Shown here in pieces: positions 34,459-46,112 of a DNA stretch of 64,000 nt. The first letter of the stretch is position 1; each line of letters starts with the position of its first letter. A program made the translations under genes and the position numbers. This DNA is from Gnetum montanum (taxonomy: Eukaryota > Streptophyta > Gnetopsida > Gnetales > Gnetaceae), in NCBI GenBank assembly GCA_015680685.1, contig MNCI01012628.1:1272087-1336086 (forward strand), read 5' to 3'. The notes under the pieces are model-generated. The model worked only from the letters and a program-made list of their open reading frames with translations, had not been told where the DNA came from and made no database searches.

Positions 34459-37400
34459 ATGAAAACTCTTTTGATTGCAACTATGGCATCAAAGGTTAAA
34501 GGGAAGAATGCTAAACTAGAAAAGATTGATGAAGTGCAGGAGGGTTTGCAGCGGGCTTCGCAGGCCAGAGTCGAGGCTTGGGAAATTAGTCCGCTTAACC
34601 GGTAAGTCGTCATCCACCCTTTTGCACTACTGTTATATTTGTTGTAGCGTTGCGGTTGTATGTTATTTTCCTGAATGAGTATGTTGTGTTGAGCGTCAAT
34701 ATCTATTTACGCGAACTAAGTTATTGTGGTTTGCGATATTACCTTTGTCTTCGTTGTTGGAGACGAACCTCATATTGTTACGAGGGTTTAGGTAATGTTG
34801 AGTAATGCTGAGCAAACGTAGTGTATAATTAAAAAATTTAAGTATTGTACCTGTGGGTAGCATAATCAAGGTTTTGTTTTCTTTTCCTTTATTCCTATAA
34901 TAGTTACATGTTATGCTGGAGTAATACGCACTGTTGCTTTCATCACCGTTGTCATGGACAGACCTTGCATTGTTGCAAGGGTTTGGGCGATTCTAGTAAT
35001 GCATTTCGAGTGGAATTTGTAATTTTCTAGGAATTAGGAGAACCCTAATGTAACACGATGAATGTTCATGTCTAAATGTTTTGTCTAATAGTAATATGTT
35101 TTCATTGTACAGTATTATGTTAAAGCCCATCCTAATCGTTTTGGACATCGTGGGCGTTCTATGAAGCATGCATGTCCCCGCGGCTAATATTCCTCCTCCT
35201 CATGCTCGTATAAAGGAGAAGGCGATGTGGTTTTGAAGGGGCACACAAGGGTTCTTACAGTTTCTGATCTGTAATGATAGCGTAATTATCTGGTCGCATC
35301 TACCAAGCGATGTAGCTACTACTATTTTTAGAGACGCTATTGGTTGGTTCAACACAGAGCGTCTTGACGTTCCTGACAGACGGCAGGATTGAAACTGTGT
35401 GGGTGCAAGACCGTGAATAGAGCGTCAAAGATTTGAGGCGTTTGAGTTGGATCTGGGGGATGCCCAGATTCAACTGTTATCACATCTACAATACTTTGTT
35501 CGTGACCCGTCACCTCACAACCTACTTCCAGAATCCACCTGGCACTGTGTATTATGCTGACGAGTAAGTTTTTTCTATTTTGTCTCGTCTCGTTGTCTTG
35601 CAGTATGCAATTTGCGTTGAGTGTAAAGAATTTTAGCTATGGTGCAAATTTTTCATCAATGACAACAGTCTCCTGGGCAATAATGATACATTGTCATTGA
35701 TTGAAAGGGCTATAAGTGAATTCACTTCTATTAGCAACGCGCGGGCCGCTGTCATGGAACAACTAGTGTTTGAAATCCTAGAATACCCGACCCGCTATGC
35801 CAACTTCTTTTCTAGATGTAGAAATCTCGGATGGTTGGATAGGGAATGGACCTTGGATCCTCCCCTCACTATTGCAGATGTGCAAAGGAAAATCCCTCCG
35901 TTTCCTTTGCCATTCGGACCTGGTAAACTTTATTATGATGATGAATTATATCAGTTAGTGATGATATATGTCTCATTTTTTGTTACCTCAGCTTAACTAT
36001 TATTTTATGTGATGAGCAGTAAGGGAATCATAGGAGATTACGATCATGGCTTCCGGTCACGATGCGAGCAATCTCTTTTTCCGCTATGGTGATATAAAGG
36101 AGACACAACGCTGGCTTGGCCATAGAGCAGCCCTAGTTGTTTTGACCAATAACCTTCAGGAGGCTAGACTAATGGACCTGTTCTTGGCCATAACCCTTGA
36201 TGTTACTGCAGGTGAAATGTTGACATTAGTCAACTTCTTTAGTGAAGAAGCTAAGCGTCTCTGTATACGTGCGCGTTAATTTTGACATCAACGCTCAGTT
36301 GTTCGCCAATCTCTTTGGGGTCCCCTCCGATGGCTTTCCTATAAAGGAAAAGTCAAAGAGGAGAGCCAAGTACCAGGAAGAGATATAGGAGTGGCTAGGG
36401 GTTAAGAAGAATGCTAAAGGAATTCCTGTCGATGGAATCGAGTTGGAAGTGGCCAACACCATTTACCCCCTTTTTCGAGCCCGAGCCTTCCCCAAAATCC
36501 TCTCCTAAGGGAGATTCCTCACTATCGAGTAGGCCTGAATTATGCGAAAGGTCATGAAGGAGGGGACACGATTCAATTGGGCCAGCTATTTTGCCAAAGG
36601 CCTGCGCGTTAAAATGGTCAAGCTTCGCAAGAAGCTTGAATCCCGTTTCAATGTGCATTCTGTCTTTTTCATAGCTTGCTTTCGATGTTTTTCCGAGTTT
36701 TTGGTAGTCAAAAGAAATGACGTTTGGGTGCAACAGGACCGCAGCCAAATTTCCAAACCATGGATTTCCCACATTTTCAGCACTATCCGGTCGCAAGACC
36801 CTCCTGAAGGAATTAGGGAGTCGTTGTCTGTAACGACTAAAAATATGGCGGCGCCTTGAACGTGGGGTCAAGACAACATGGGTGGGGTGCTCCCTTCCTA
36901 GACTGGTGATGCGTCGAGGGGGAAGCACCTGGAAGTTGAGATAGTGGACTCATCGGTGCCACAGAAGAAGCCTCGTTTGACCAAGAAGCCCATCGAGCCA
37001 TCAAGTGGTGTGAGGCAGAAGATGCAGGTCAGGTTTCAGAGGAGTAATCCTCCAGCAGGTAAGCAAAGAAATGTGCTAATAATTACAGTTATGCTGCATA
37101 TAGACACTTTTGCATCGTGTAATATTTATTGAACTAGAGCAAAATTCTATGTTAACTGGGGATGTTGTGTGACAGCGAAGAAGAAGGCTGTGGGAAGGTT
37201 AACCCCTGAAACGGGGGCTATGGTTTTGCAGCGCGAGGAAGAGCCCCCGACCTTGGAAGAAGAGGCTCTAGTCGACAAGGCGAGCAACGTGTAGGTTTGT
37301 GTGCACGAGAAGGGAGCAGCAGTGGAAGATGCTGAAGTCCTTTCGGCCCAGATAAGAAGAGGTAAATGATTTGTGACTCTGTGAGGCTAACTTTTATAGC

Positions 37401-38861
37401 GTACTCGACTCTAGCCAATTGCTTCTAAAGGTTATATTGGTCATCATAATGTTTCAATTATGTCCTTATATGGAACTTGTTTTGTGTAATAGGTGACCAG
37501 GACGTACACTTGTCAATAGTGGTGACTTGATCCTAGGGCGAATTTCCTGATAAATTCGCCTTTATGGAAGGCGTCGTCCAAGATATGATCGGTTGCTTAG
37601 AGAAAATCGATTCTGAAGCAGGTACACCACGATCATTACGCAGAAGTTGTTCCATTGTGGTATTATGTTACCTAATTATGCCTAACTGTGATTTTATGTT
37701 ATTATGAGCTCGACTCAGATGGGATCCGTCGGAGCCTATTGATCTAGACACCACCGAACCCTCATCGGAAGCGACTGTCGTGCCACGCAACATTTACGAC
37801 GAGATGCCTAAATGTGCTATATGCTCGACTCGCTCCTTATGGGAATGTCAAAGCATAAATGAAGACCTTTGGAAGAGACTGCAAAGGTCGGAGAAGGAGA
37901 GGGTGGCTCTAGGTGATGAAGTGGGAAATTTGAGGTCGCGGAACAAATTCCTGCAACCTCAAGGGATAGGCAACGAGGACTGGCGGATAGCTGTTGTAGA
38001 TTATGCCCGTTATTGGATGATCGTCCGAAACAGTGTCCAGACCAGTCGTGAATTGGTCGAGCAGCGGATGCAAATGGATCTCCTGGCTCAGAAAAATCAA
38101 GACTGGAAGGACTTTAGCGCGAGTGTGCAAGAATGGGGGCAGACACAGAAAGACCACAAATATGTCTATAAGCGAGAATGCGCTGCCTATCATCAACATT
38201 ACAGGGACTCTGCCGTCGAGGCTTAGTCCCTTCGACTATTCCTTGACGTTATTGGTGCTTCCAGTGTATTTGAAAAATTCCAAGAGCAAGTGATGATAAG
38301 CGCCTCCCCAGAAAGGGAAATGACTCTTCCTAGGGGAGAGACAACTGTCCCTTCCTTCTTCCCTGAACCACCTTGATGGAATCCTGTGGAGAAAGGGAAG
38401 GTCAAAGCTGGAGCTAATCTAGGAGATGGGGTTTGGTCTGAGCTTACCGAGGATGACATTATGCAATGTCTGTGGGTTGGCTTAGAACAAATCTCGTTTG
38501 CTACTAATGCAGGACCATCACAAGTGAGTTGTTATTTTATTATGCTTTTCGTCATACCTAGTTTTGATCGCAATATTAATATGCGTGTTATGTCTAATTG
38601 CAGGAACGACCTAAGGAGGTTCCTCAGCGGGATGAACATATCATGGATGATGATCCTCATGAAGAGGGTTTGCAGGGGACAGAGCATAATGGTGATGATT
38701 AATGCCGTGCAAAACAACCTCATACAGAAGAGCCTGGCAGGGAGGGCCACTTTCATGAAGAAATGCCACTTGAAAAAGGTGGCCCCTATGAGGAAGATTT
38801 GCTCGGAGTGGAGATGGAGCTGAGGGATACGGGTGACAGTGGAGACAAAGGAGATGCATAG
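34459..38861 (+). pseudogene. Eight-exon antisense gene within Tat element C, unknown family
   Basis: Proposed exons: 34459-34601 (an in-frame ATG at 34483 is also possible), 35167-35563, 35637 to about 35960, 36020-37058, 37176-37361, 37493-37621, 37709-38523 and 38604-38861 (stop TAG). All introns have GT..AG ends. Codon phases match at every junction except the third intron, whose donor is unclear. The product is about 1,100 residues: a basic start (M-A-S-K-V-K-G-K), a mixed globular middle with R-W-L-G-H-R-A-A-L-V-V-L, a basic stretch (P-Q-K-K-P-R-L-T-K-K-P), a coiled-coil-like region in exon 7 (37860-38200), and an acidic tail. Decay: a frameshift near 36277 and about 15 stops, nearly all one C-to-T or G-to-A change from a sense codon. 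I recognise no family. Antisense ORFs are known in Tat elements, usually between pol and the 3' LTR. Confidence 0.65.
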
Positions 38862-38989
38862 TGTGGCTGTATTAGCCACAGTTCATTTTTTATGATGGGA
38901 CGAAATGAAAGACAATATTTTTCTTTAATACTTTAATGCAAATTTGGTCTGAGTTAATGTTCTTTTGCTATTTTCGTTTTATGCAAAGT

Positions 38990-39310
38990 GTAAATGAATA
39001 GGTTTTGATGCTATGAGAAATGGTAGATAATTTTAAACGTATTGCAGGTTACTAGATAATTCAGGTGCAAACCGTAAATGAGATATATAGTTTTAGGCCA
39101 TTTCGGGCCTTTAACTAGTTCAAGCGTAAACTGTGATTTAAATAGGTAGTTTAGGGCCATTTCGGGCCATTAATAGTTTAAGGCCATTTCGGGCCATGGC
39201 TATATGTGTGAAAGAATAAAATAAATAACACTAAGTCGCCATTTTTAAGCCCTAGTAGGCTGCGATTAGTTTTAGGCCATTTCGGGCCATGGATAATTCA
39301 AGCATAAAGC
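38990..39310. repeat. GGCCATTTCGGGCC repeat cluster
   Basis: Four copies of AGTTTTAGGCCATTTCGGGCC (or close variants) at about 39089-39109, 39147-39170, 39167-39198 and 39267-39292. They lie just after the antisense gene and before the protease end. Further short AAGCGTAAA-type repeats continue to about 39480. The unit shares its AGTTTTA start with the array at 30060-30450. Confidence 0.7.
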
Positions 39311-39516
39311 ATACATGATTAGTTTTAGATAAAGTTAAGAGTAACAAAGACAGTTGGTGGAAGCGTAAAGAAAAAATAAGCATAAGCGTAAGTGAGAACA
39401 GCTGGCGGAATTGTAAAGATATATGCGTAAATGTGATTAGTGTTTGTAAAGCAAAAATAGGATAACTAATGAAAAAGTACGTGTAAACTGCATGGTAGTT
39501 AGATAATAAGGTTTAC

Positions 39517-40600
39517 TTGCTAAGTCTGTATTTGCTTCCTGATTGCTTTTATTTTTGGTGACGCGTAAAGGCGAGGGGATTTATGACCCTTTTCCTTCAC
39601 ATCACAATCTTCCTCTTGGAATGGTAGTTCGGCCCAAGTTAGGCTATCATCAGCCACTGTTTTGGCTTGTTTCAGTATTTGGACAGAGGACTGATCTTCA
39701 GGCATTTCGATTTTTGACCCCTACTCTGTTTCTATGTTGTTAACAGCCTAAGGGGTTATTTCATCACCGTGGATGATCACTTCTCCTCCTGCGTAGGGCA
39801 GATGAATCTCCTGATGGATAGGTGTTGAAACTGCCCTCAGTTGAGCCAACCAAGACCTCCCCAGGATCAAGTTCAAGCCAGGCATCTCTTCGATGACAAT
39901 AAATGTTGCATTTTTGGGAAACTGCTCCCCTGCTACAAAGTTGATGTGAACCGTCCCTTTGACTTGCACTCGTGCCCCGTTGAACGACTTTAGACACGAC
40001 GTTGTCGTAGGACTAATCTAATCGATCAAGCCTAGCTTATCCACTATGGGATATGGGATGACATTAGCGGCCGCCCCATCATCTACGTGTACTCTCCGAA
40101 TCCGATGTTGGCCAACCTGGATGGTGATGAACATGGACGCCATTGTCACCTGACCTTTTTCTAGGTCATCCTTAATGGATTCATCGTGAAAGGTCAATAG
40201 GGAAGGTCCAGGCTTCTCAACAGCGAGAGGAAGCATGATGGAATGAATTGCTTCTTCATCCGCTGGCAGGCTCTCATCCACGGGTATGGATGTTAGCATA
40301 CGAACCATAGCCTCACGATGTTTCTGTGACATCATAAGTAAGTCATAAAGGCTCAATGTTATATTTTTTTGTTTTAGAGCCTATTTGACTTGCGTAAGGG
40401 CATCGAAGAGATCCCGCCCACGATTTGGCTGCCTGTCACCCTTTTCCTCTTCCATTCGTCCTAATAGACGAATTTCTCAGGGAGGAGTGACATTTGGTCA
40501 AGGGCTGTGTTTCTTTTGACTAGGAGGATATGGTTGCATTTGTGTAACTTCATCGTTTTTAGAAAATGGGGCCAAGGGTAAAAAGGTGAGGGGTTTAGGC
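39517..40600 (-). pseudogene. Protease region of element C
   Basis: Same frame as gag. At 40018-40356 the minus strand reads V-H-V-D-D-G-A-A-A-N-V-I; the usual Tat motif is D-G-G-S-S-A, so the active-site triad is present as D-D-G. At 39748-39969 it reads M-P-G-L-N-L-I-L-G-R-S-W-L, the protease's second conserved block. The frame continues to 39520 and ends at the proposed splice donor. Stops such as the one after 39705 fit single C-to-T changes. Confidence 0.75.
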
Positions 40601-43281
40601 TTGGGAAACCCCAACGTAAGATGGTCCTTTGCCGTATCAGTTGTCATACCTCCTTCTCCTTTTCCGTTAAGTTAGGATCAGGAGATTGACTTGGAGGTTT
40701 GCCTCTGCACAGGAGGAGCAATTGACGGTTTTGGCATCCTGATGACGAAGGGTGTCTTAGGCGTAGGCGCGGGCTGGGCTGCGACTTTACCGACAGTAGG
40801 CTGTCGAGAAGTTGTCTGAGAAGGGGCTCGAAGGATAAAAGGTTGCCATGGAGCACCACTTATCGATGCTGATGGATCTGTTGTTCGAGGCGAGCAAGGA
40901 TGTGTTCGCAACACGAAAGGCTGCTTTGGCTATGCCTGATTATCGCCCTCTGTTCCTACCACGTTAATTGTGTACCCTGCGTTATTTGCATTTAACGGGT
41001 CTTGGTACACATGCATGGCTTGGTTTTATGGGTGAGCTAGACTACTGCTGTCTAAGATCAGGTCACCTTGATCGATCATACGTTGAATGTCATCTTTCAA
41101 CGCCCAATAGTAATCCATGTCATGACCACACAATTGATGGTAGTCACAGAATCGGTCTAGCCTAAAGTTCTTGGGAACTGGCGGTTCATTAGGTTGGGCC
41201 AAGGAGGAGTTCTTGAGTAACTCACAATGGCGCCTATGACGTTTCAGAGCCTCCTCGGACACCACCTTGTGTCGGATATGATCGGTTCCTAGTAATTGCT
41301 TCAGAAGTTCTGAAGGCTTCACAGGTAGAGTTACGTAATTTGAGCAGTCCTTACGCTCAAATTTTGGCCCTAGTTGTGGAGGTGCTTTGAGGGTGGAAGG
41401 AGCTTCTTGATTGGTGCCATTTGAACTAGTTGTCGGCTTGGCAGGTTCTGCAGTTATTTTCTTGTTGTTGTTGTTTTTCTTCTTAGCCCCCTCAACAACC
41501 ATCGCTACTATCGTTGTCGTGGCTTTGCCTTTCTCCTTACCCTTGCTGTGGGCATTCTTGTAGACCACATACGTCGGATCCTTACTAGCCTCTGCTGTGT
41601 CTTGGATGCTCTTGGTCTGAGCAAAGGCTTAGCTGAGGGAATGGGGAGCGAGGTAATATAGCTTAGACTTGATAAAGTCATTGACCACTCCCTTAAAGAT
41701 TGCCAGTAGATGGGTTTCCACGATGGATTCGCGGATTTCATTCAAGGTGGCACTCCAACGCTGTATGAAATTTTGGACCGACTCGAGTGGGTCTTGCTTG
41801 ACTCCCATGAGCTGGTCCAGCGTGACTTCTGGCTTCAGGTTGTACTTAAAACAAGTCACAAACTAGGTTAGCAGCTCTTCCAAAGTTGAAATGAAAGTGC
41901 GTGGAAGTGCTCGATACCAGTCCAGAGCTTTACTTGTTAAGGACATAGCAAAGACACGGATTATAGTATGCGGCCATTGTTGCAGCAATAAGGACTCTGA
42001 CCTAAAAGTGACTAGGTGGGCATTGGGATCACCTTCCCCATTGTATTTTGTGAAATGGGGAAGGGGCATCCCAGGTGGAAATGATAGGACTGGGACTGCT
42101 GGACTAATAGGATCGTCATGGTAGAAATCCATGACTTGTACCGTGTCAAAACCAGCAACCTTGAGACGCTTGACCTCTTCTGTAAGGGTCTGAATGAGCT
42201 GGAAGGCTTGGTCCAGACCCGTAGATGACGAGGTCATTTGTGGAACGGCAAGAGGGGCCACACCGGGTGGCGCAATGGAGGCAGCAGCTTGGCTGATAGT
42301 CAGTGCTAGCGGGATGGTCCTTGCAGGTGGTGCTGCTTGTGGCATCCACCATCCAGTAGTTGGTGTGGATGGGGCGACCATCATTGGTTGCACTATTGGA
42401 TACGCTATTTGTGTAACCAAGGGCACCGACAACAATCCTGTAACTGGGTTTAGCACTTGTGGGAGTTGACTTTGATGATGGGGATGATGGGGCATTTGCG
42501 CAAGATGCGCAACGAGTGGCATGTTTGGAACCCACCATGCTGTAGTGGTAGGCTTTGTCATGTGGGTCAGGATGAAGGTAGGTGTCGTAGGTAATTGCGA
42601 CGTAGGTATTGCATGCACATGCGGTGACACAGGCACAAGTGTACGATGAGGTGGATTAGCTAATTGCACCTGCTAGGGAATGATTTGTGAGGGACCGTCT
42701 CCTGGGAAGATAGTCGGAAAGAGAAAATGTAGGTGCGGTGAGTGTGGGACTCGATTGGTGTTGGATAATATCAGGGGCATGGTAACCATGAACAACAGAT
42801 TTACGCGAAACATCGTGGAGGGAGGGGCCATGGTGAAATTAGCATGACTGCCTCCTTTAGAGTGAGATTCTAGATCGTCTTGCCCGTCATGAAGCTTTTC
42901 ATCACGGAACAACACCTCTAGTTATTCTGGCGATGTCTTTGCCATCAGCATTTGATCTAGGAACCACTTTTGTTGGTCTGTCAGGGGCACAGTGGCGTTA
43001 GGTGAAGGAATAAATTCCTTCCTGTTGTAGTACATGAACTCGTACTCTCATTTTTCCTCGAATTCTTACGGATACATGGGCAGGTTTGCCACTAGCTTAG
43101 CATAGAGGAAATTGTAGTGTTCCCTGCGCTGAGCATGTCCCTCAGGCTCATTGTTTTGCAACCTAAGAGAGCGATGTGGTTGCATTGGACTAGTTAGCGG
43201 CTTGACCACAGGAAGTGTAACTTGCATGGTCCAAGGGTTCTCTAGGTTGGCAGTGTCAACAATTGTGGTTGATGTAACCAT
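40600..43281 (-). pseudogene. Gag of Tat element C (single frame, stops only)
   Basis: From ATG 43281 the minus-strand frame runs to 40678 and on into protease, about 1,250 codons without a frameshift. It is broken only by TAG, TAA or TGA codons, each one C-to-T step from CAG, CAA or CGA (for example after 42673, 41863 and 41569). It has a proline-rich part (42100-42660), a capsid-like segment (G-E-G-D-P-N-A-H-L, D-W-Y-R-A-L-P), and R-F-C-D-Y-H...G-H-D-M-D-Y-Y-W-A-L-K near 41110-41180, a Tat gag signature. The leader is 43282-43536. Confidence 0.85.
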
Positions 43282-43513
43282 TTTCTATGTGATTTGGAAA
43301 TAATGACGATAAGGGTAAAGATCGGAAGGGCAAAGGCAAACTAAGATAATAATCGGGGCTTTCTATCTTGTAGGATTCCAAAGGAATGGTCGAAGCGACC
43401 GATCTGCACCACACAATCTCATAAACAACCTTGGAGATATTACGTTTACGTTGATTGACAATGGGTACAGACAGCTTACAAGATACCCATAAAATGCGGA
43501 TCGGATATGAAGA

Positions 43514-43530
43514 CCCTCCTTCTAGAGCCA
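43514..43530 (-). other. Possible primer-binding site of element C
   Basis: On the minus strand TGGCTCTAGAAGGAGGG begins six bases after the 5' LTR end. Its position and TGG start fit a primer site. I could not assign a tRNA with confidence. Confidence 0.35.
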
Positions 43531-43536
43531 GAAAAC

Positions 43537-44954
43537 TGTAACGACGGAAAATGTCGGTCGCTGAAAATACCGAACAAAAGTCCGTGTACACAGTTCTAAC
43601 CCCGAATCCGTGCGAGGACCGTGCTGGAGAGAAAACGAATCCGAGGTGCCCTGAACGGTCTTGTCGATCAGACAGGGACTTACTTGATTAGTAAAAATTT
43701 CGTGATATTTAGATGACAAACTGATGGTTCTTTATGAGAAGATATAATATTGTTAACTTCAAAGATAATTGAAAACGATGTAATCAATTTAAAACGGTTT
43801 GCGAGATTCGTGTGAATAAAAGATGAGAAATCAGATTTAGAACACAGGCAATCCCAAGATCTGGGATTCAACTCACGAACCAAATATATTGGATACAATG
43901 ATTACAAGCAAACTTTGATTTAAGTGAAGTACACGCCAACAATAAGAAGGCTATTCAAAGATGAAGCAAGCAAAGGTCGATCTACCTTGTTCTGGTGGAT
44001 CTGGGTACAAGGAGGTTGGTCCCGAAGCAGAATGTCTGTCAAACAGCTATTTTTGACCAAAGGTTCTTGCCAATTGTCTTCGATACTCTTGCAATTACTG
44101 ATCCTCTTTATTCTCTTGTCAATCCTTGCTAAAAGTTACCAAACATTGCCAATAAAAAAAATCGCCCACGGAGAAAATTTGTTAATCTTAGGAGAAATTT
44201 TCGCCAACCCCTTTGATCTTTGTCAACTAGAGTATTTATACGATTAGGGTCAGGAGAAAAACGTGGTTTAGATAACGTGTGTCCTGAACCTGCATAATGC
44301 CATTGACCTGATGTGTTTGTTGCTAAAGCTTGCAGCGCCACACTGTGTAGCGCGTCGTAAACCACTCTTGTTTGGGCTTTGACGATAGGCTGTTCTTTGA
44401 TTACGCTGCAATACGCTAGAGAGCGTATTACGCTGCACCATGCTAGATTACGCCTCATTGCGTAATTTAGCGTAAAATAGCGAACCTGTGAAAAATGGAA
44501 GTGTTGTTGCCGCGCTTCCTCTGTTTCTGATCAATCCTTCCAGGGTTTATTACGCCACACTGCGTAACGCAGCGTAATAGGCCCCCTTAACCGAGAAAGA
44601 AAATCTGCTGAAATGCGTGGCATGCTGCAGATCATTGCCTAAGCCTTGAGATTTTTGCTGGGTCGTCGAAGTCTTGAATGTTTGCCATCTTTGATGCTGT
44701 GGTGGACTGCCTTTGACATTACGCTGCATAATGCGGCGTTATGTTATGTTGCGTAATGCAGCGTAGTATGCTAAAAGTTAAGATTTTTTGAAACATAGAA
44801 AACTCGCAAAGTTGAAGGCTTGCTGCCGTGCACCCATCGTTTTACTCTGTCTTTTGAAATTTAATCGTACTGTGCTGCACCTTGTCATGACTCCTTGCCT
44901 AAATTGCTAGATTTTGCCGAACCATTGAGGTCTCAAAATTTTTATGGTGTTTCA
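43537..44954 (-). repeat. 5' LTR of Tat element C
   Basis: 1,418 bp, TG...CA, TSD ACTCT adjacent. In element orientation U3 starts at 44954. It has three clusters of the motif TTACGCTGC and its inverse GCAGCGTAA (44718-44768, 44549-44580, 44401-44490). A TATA box follows at 44233-44240 (minus strand), then R/U5 to 43537. Differences from the 3' LTR are mostly transitions. Confidence 0.95.
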
Positions 44955-44959
44955 ACTCT

Positions 44960-46112
44960 ATGAATGCATTCTTACTACTTCAAGAGGATAGGTTAGTCAA
45001 ATGTGTTGATGTAAGGTCACTAAATGTGGTTTGTTTGAATCCATATTTGGAACGAATTCTATTCAATCACTGTAACCATATAATACACAAGGGACTTTAC
45101 ACAATCTTGCTCTTGGGATTCCATTCCATTTTCTTCTCTCCTTCCATATTTCTTCCCATATTCCACCTCATTGTCGATTTTATGATTAGTCTATATCTTG
45201 GTTGAGGCATTGTCCATCTTTGGTAACTTCTTGTGGGTAAGCTCTTAACCATTGTTCCGTATGTCATTCCTAAAGCCTACGGACTCTCTGGTTTGCGAGT
45301 TTGTCAAGGCATAAAAGGCATGAGCCTACTTTGGGGAGGACCCATTGACATTCCTTTATGGTACAATTATTAAGTTCTTTCCCTTAAACATTCTTTGCAA
45401 TCAACCATTTCTCATTTCATCCCCATCCATGACATCCATTTTATTGGCTTCACCATTGTCATTTCTCTTATCTTTCTTGTTCCTTTAGTTTTTCCACCCT
45501 ATTGCTACTGGAGGTTCGCTCTTAGTCATGGGGGCCTTGTCACAAATTTTTCCATTCTATTACCTATCTCACCCCTACACCTTGGGTAGTTATCAGTTAA
45601 AAACCTCTAATCCAGTATCTGCCATACCCAAAACCCAGCCAAGGTACTTCATATTGGGCAAGGTATCGACTACATTGTATCTTATCTATCCTTGCTAAGT
45701 CATGATTGCGTTGTGTGTGTAGATGGTGATCATACAAACAATGGATTGGGATAGGAGGGAGCACTCAAGATGGATTGGAGTGGGAGCAGTTTTGCAAGGA
45801 ACACGCTTCATCACGTGGCTATGGATAAACAACAGAGTGCACATTTCTGACATCGGTAGCAATGCACCTCATTCTCTTTTCTCTCTTTCTTTTTTTTCAA
45901 GCTGTCAAATGAGGGTCTAGATGTCATCTATGTATAGTGTTCACCATAATGGTTATGAACACCAATGCTGTAATATGTTTGTCGATCCATTTACTAGACA
46001 CTTTGAGTTTATCACCCATGTTACTATCAATTGTCATTTAGTTAATAATCCCATACCTTTCCAATATTTTTTAAGGAACTTGAGGATGAGTTTTCATTTA
46101 GTCATGGGGGTA
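44960..46112 (+). pseudogene. Post-pol ORF of element A, second part
   Basis: This continues the region cut by element C. Plus-strand reading at 45395-45589 gives a hydrophobic stretch (F-I-G-F-T-I-V-I-S-L-I-F-L-V-P-L), a third candidate membrane segment after the two at 26996-27200. Frames are broken, so a full protein cannot be read. A short G-rich tract (46101-46112) precedes the 3' LTR and may be the polypurine tract. Env-like identity is unproven. Confidence 0.35.

Larger units (their letters stand above)
33941..39516 (-). other. Putative giant protease-RT intron of element C
   Basis: The protease frame ends at CAA followed by GTAAAC (donor at 39516-39515, minus strand). The RT frame begins after TTTTTGTAG (acceptor at 33942-33941). 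Both borders fall between complete codons, so removal of these 5,576 bp would fuse protease and RT in frame. Ogre elements, another Tat branch, are known to have a much shorter intron at this place. One TAG lies just before the donor (39522-39520), readable as a decayed CAG. No transcript evidence is available; an insertion without splicing is the alternative. Confidence 0.5.
27477..44954 (-). mobile_element. Tat-lineage Ty3/gypsy element C with a 5.6-kb intron-like insert
   Basis: A complete 17.5-kb minus-strand element with TSD ACTCT at 27472-27476 and 44955-44959. Its LTRs (1,418 and 1,405 bp) differ by about 5 percent, mostly transitions. Element order: 5' LTR, gag-protease in a single frame, 5.6-kb interval with an antisense gene, RT, RNase H, a second RNase H, integrase, spacer with tandem repeats, polypurine tract, 3' LTR. 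The extra RNase H is the hallmark of the Tat lineage (Ogre, Retand and relatives). It is unusually large, and the youngest full-length element here. Confidence 0.95.

Noticed and set aside
36395-36928. 177-codon ORF on the minus strand
   Set aside because: It lies opposite exon 4 of the antisense gene (36020-37058), whose frame is supported by splice phases and composition; the minus reading has no recognisable domain.
38532-38879. 115-codon minus-strand ORF
   Set aside because: It overlaps the last intron and exon of the antisense gene and shows no similarity of its own.
42146-42538. 130-codon minus-strand ORF in the gag region
   Set aside because: It is in a different frame from the continuous gag frame, which carries the capsid-like motifs.
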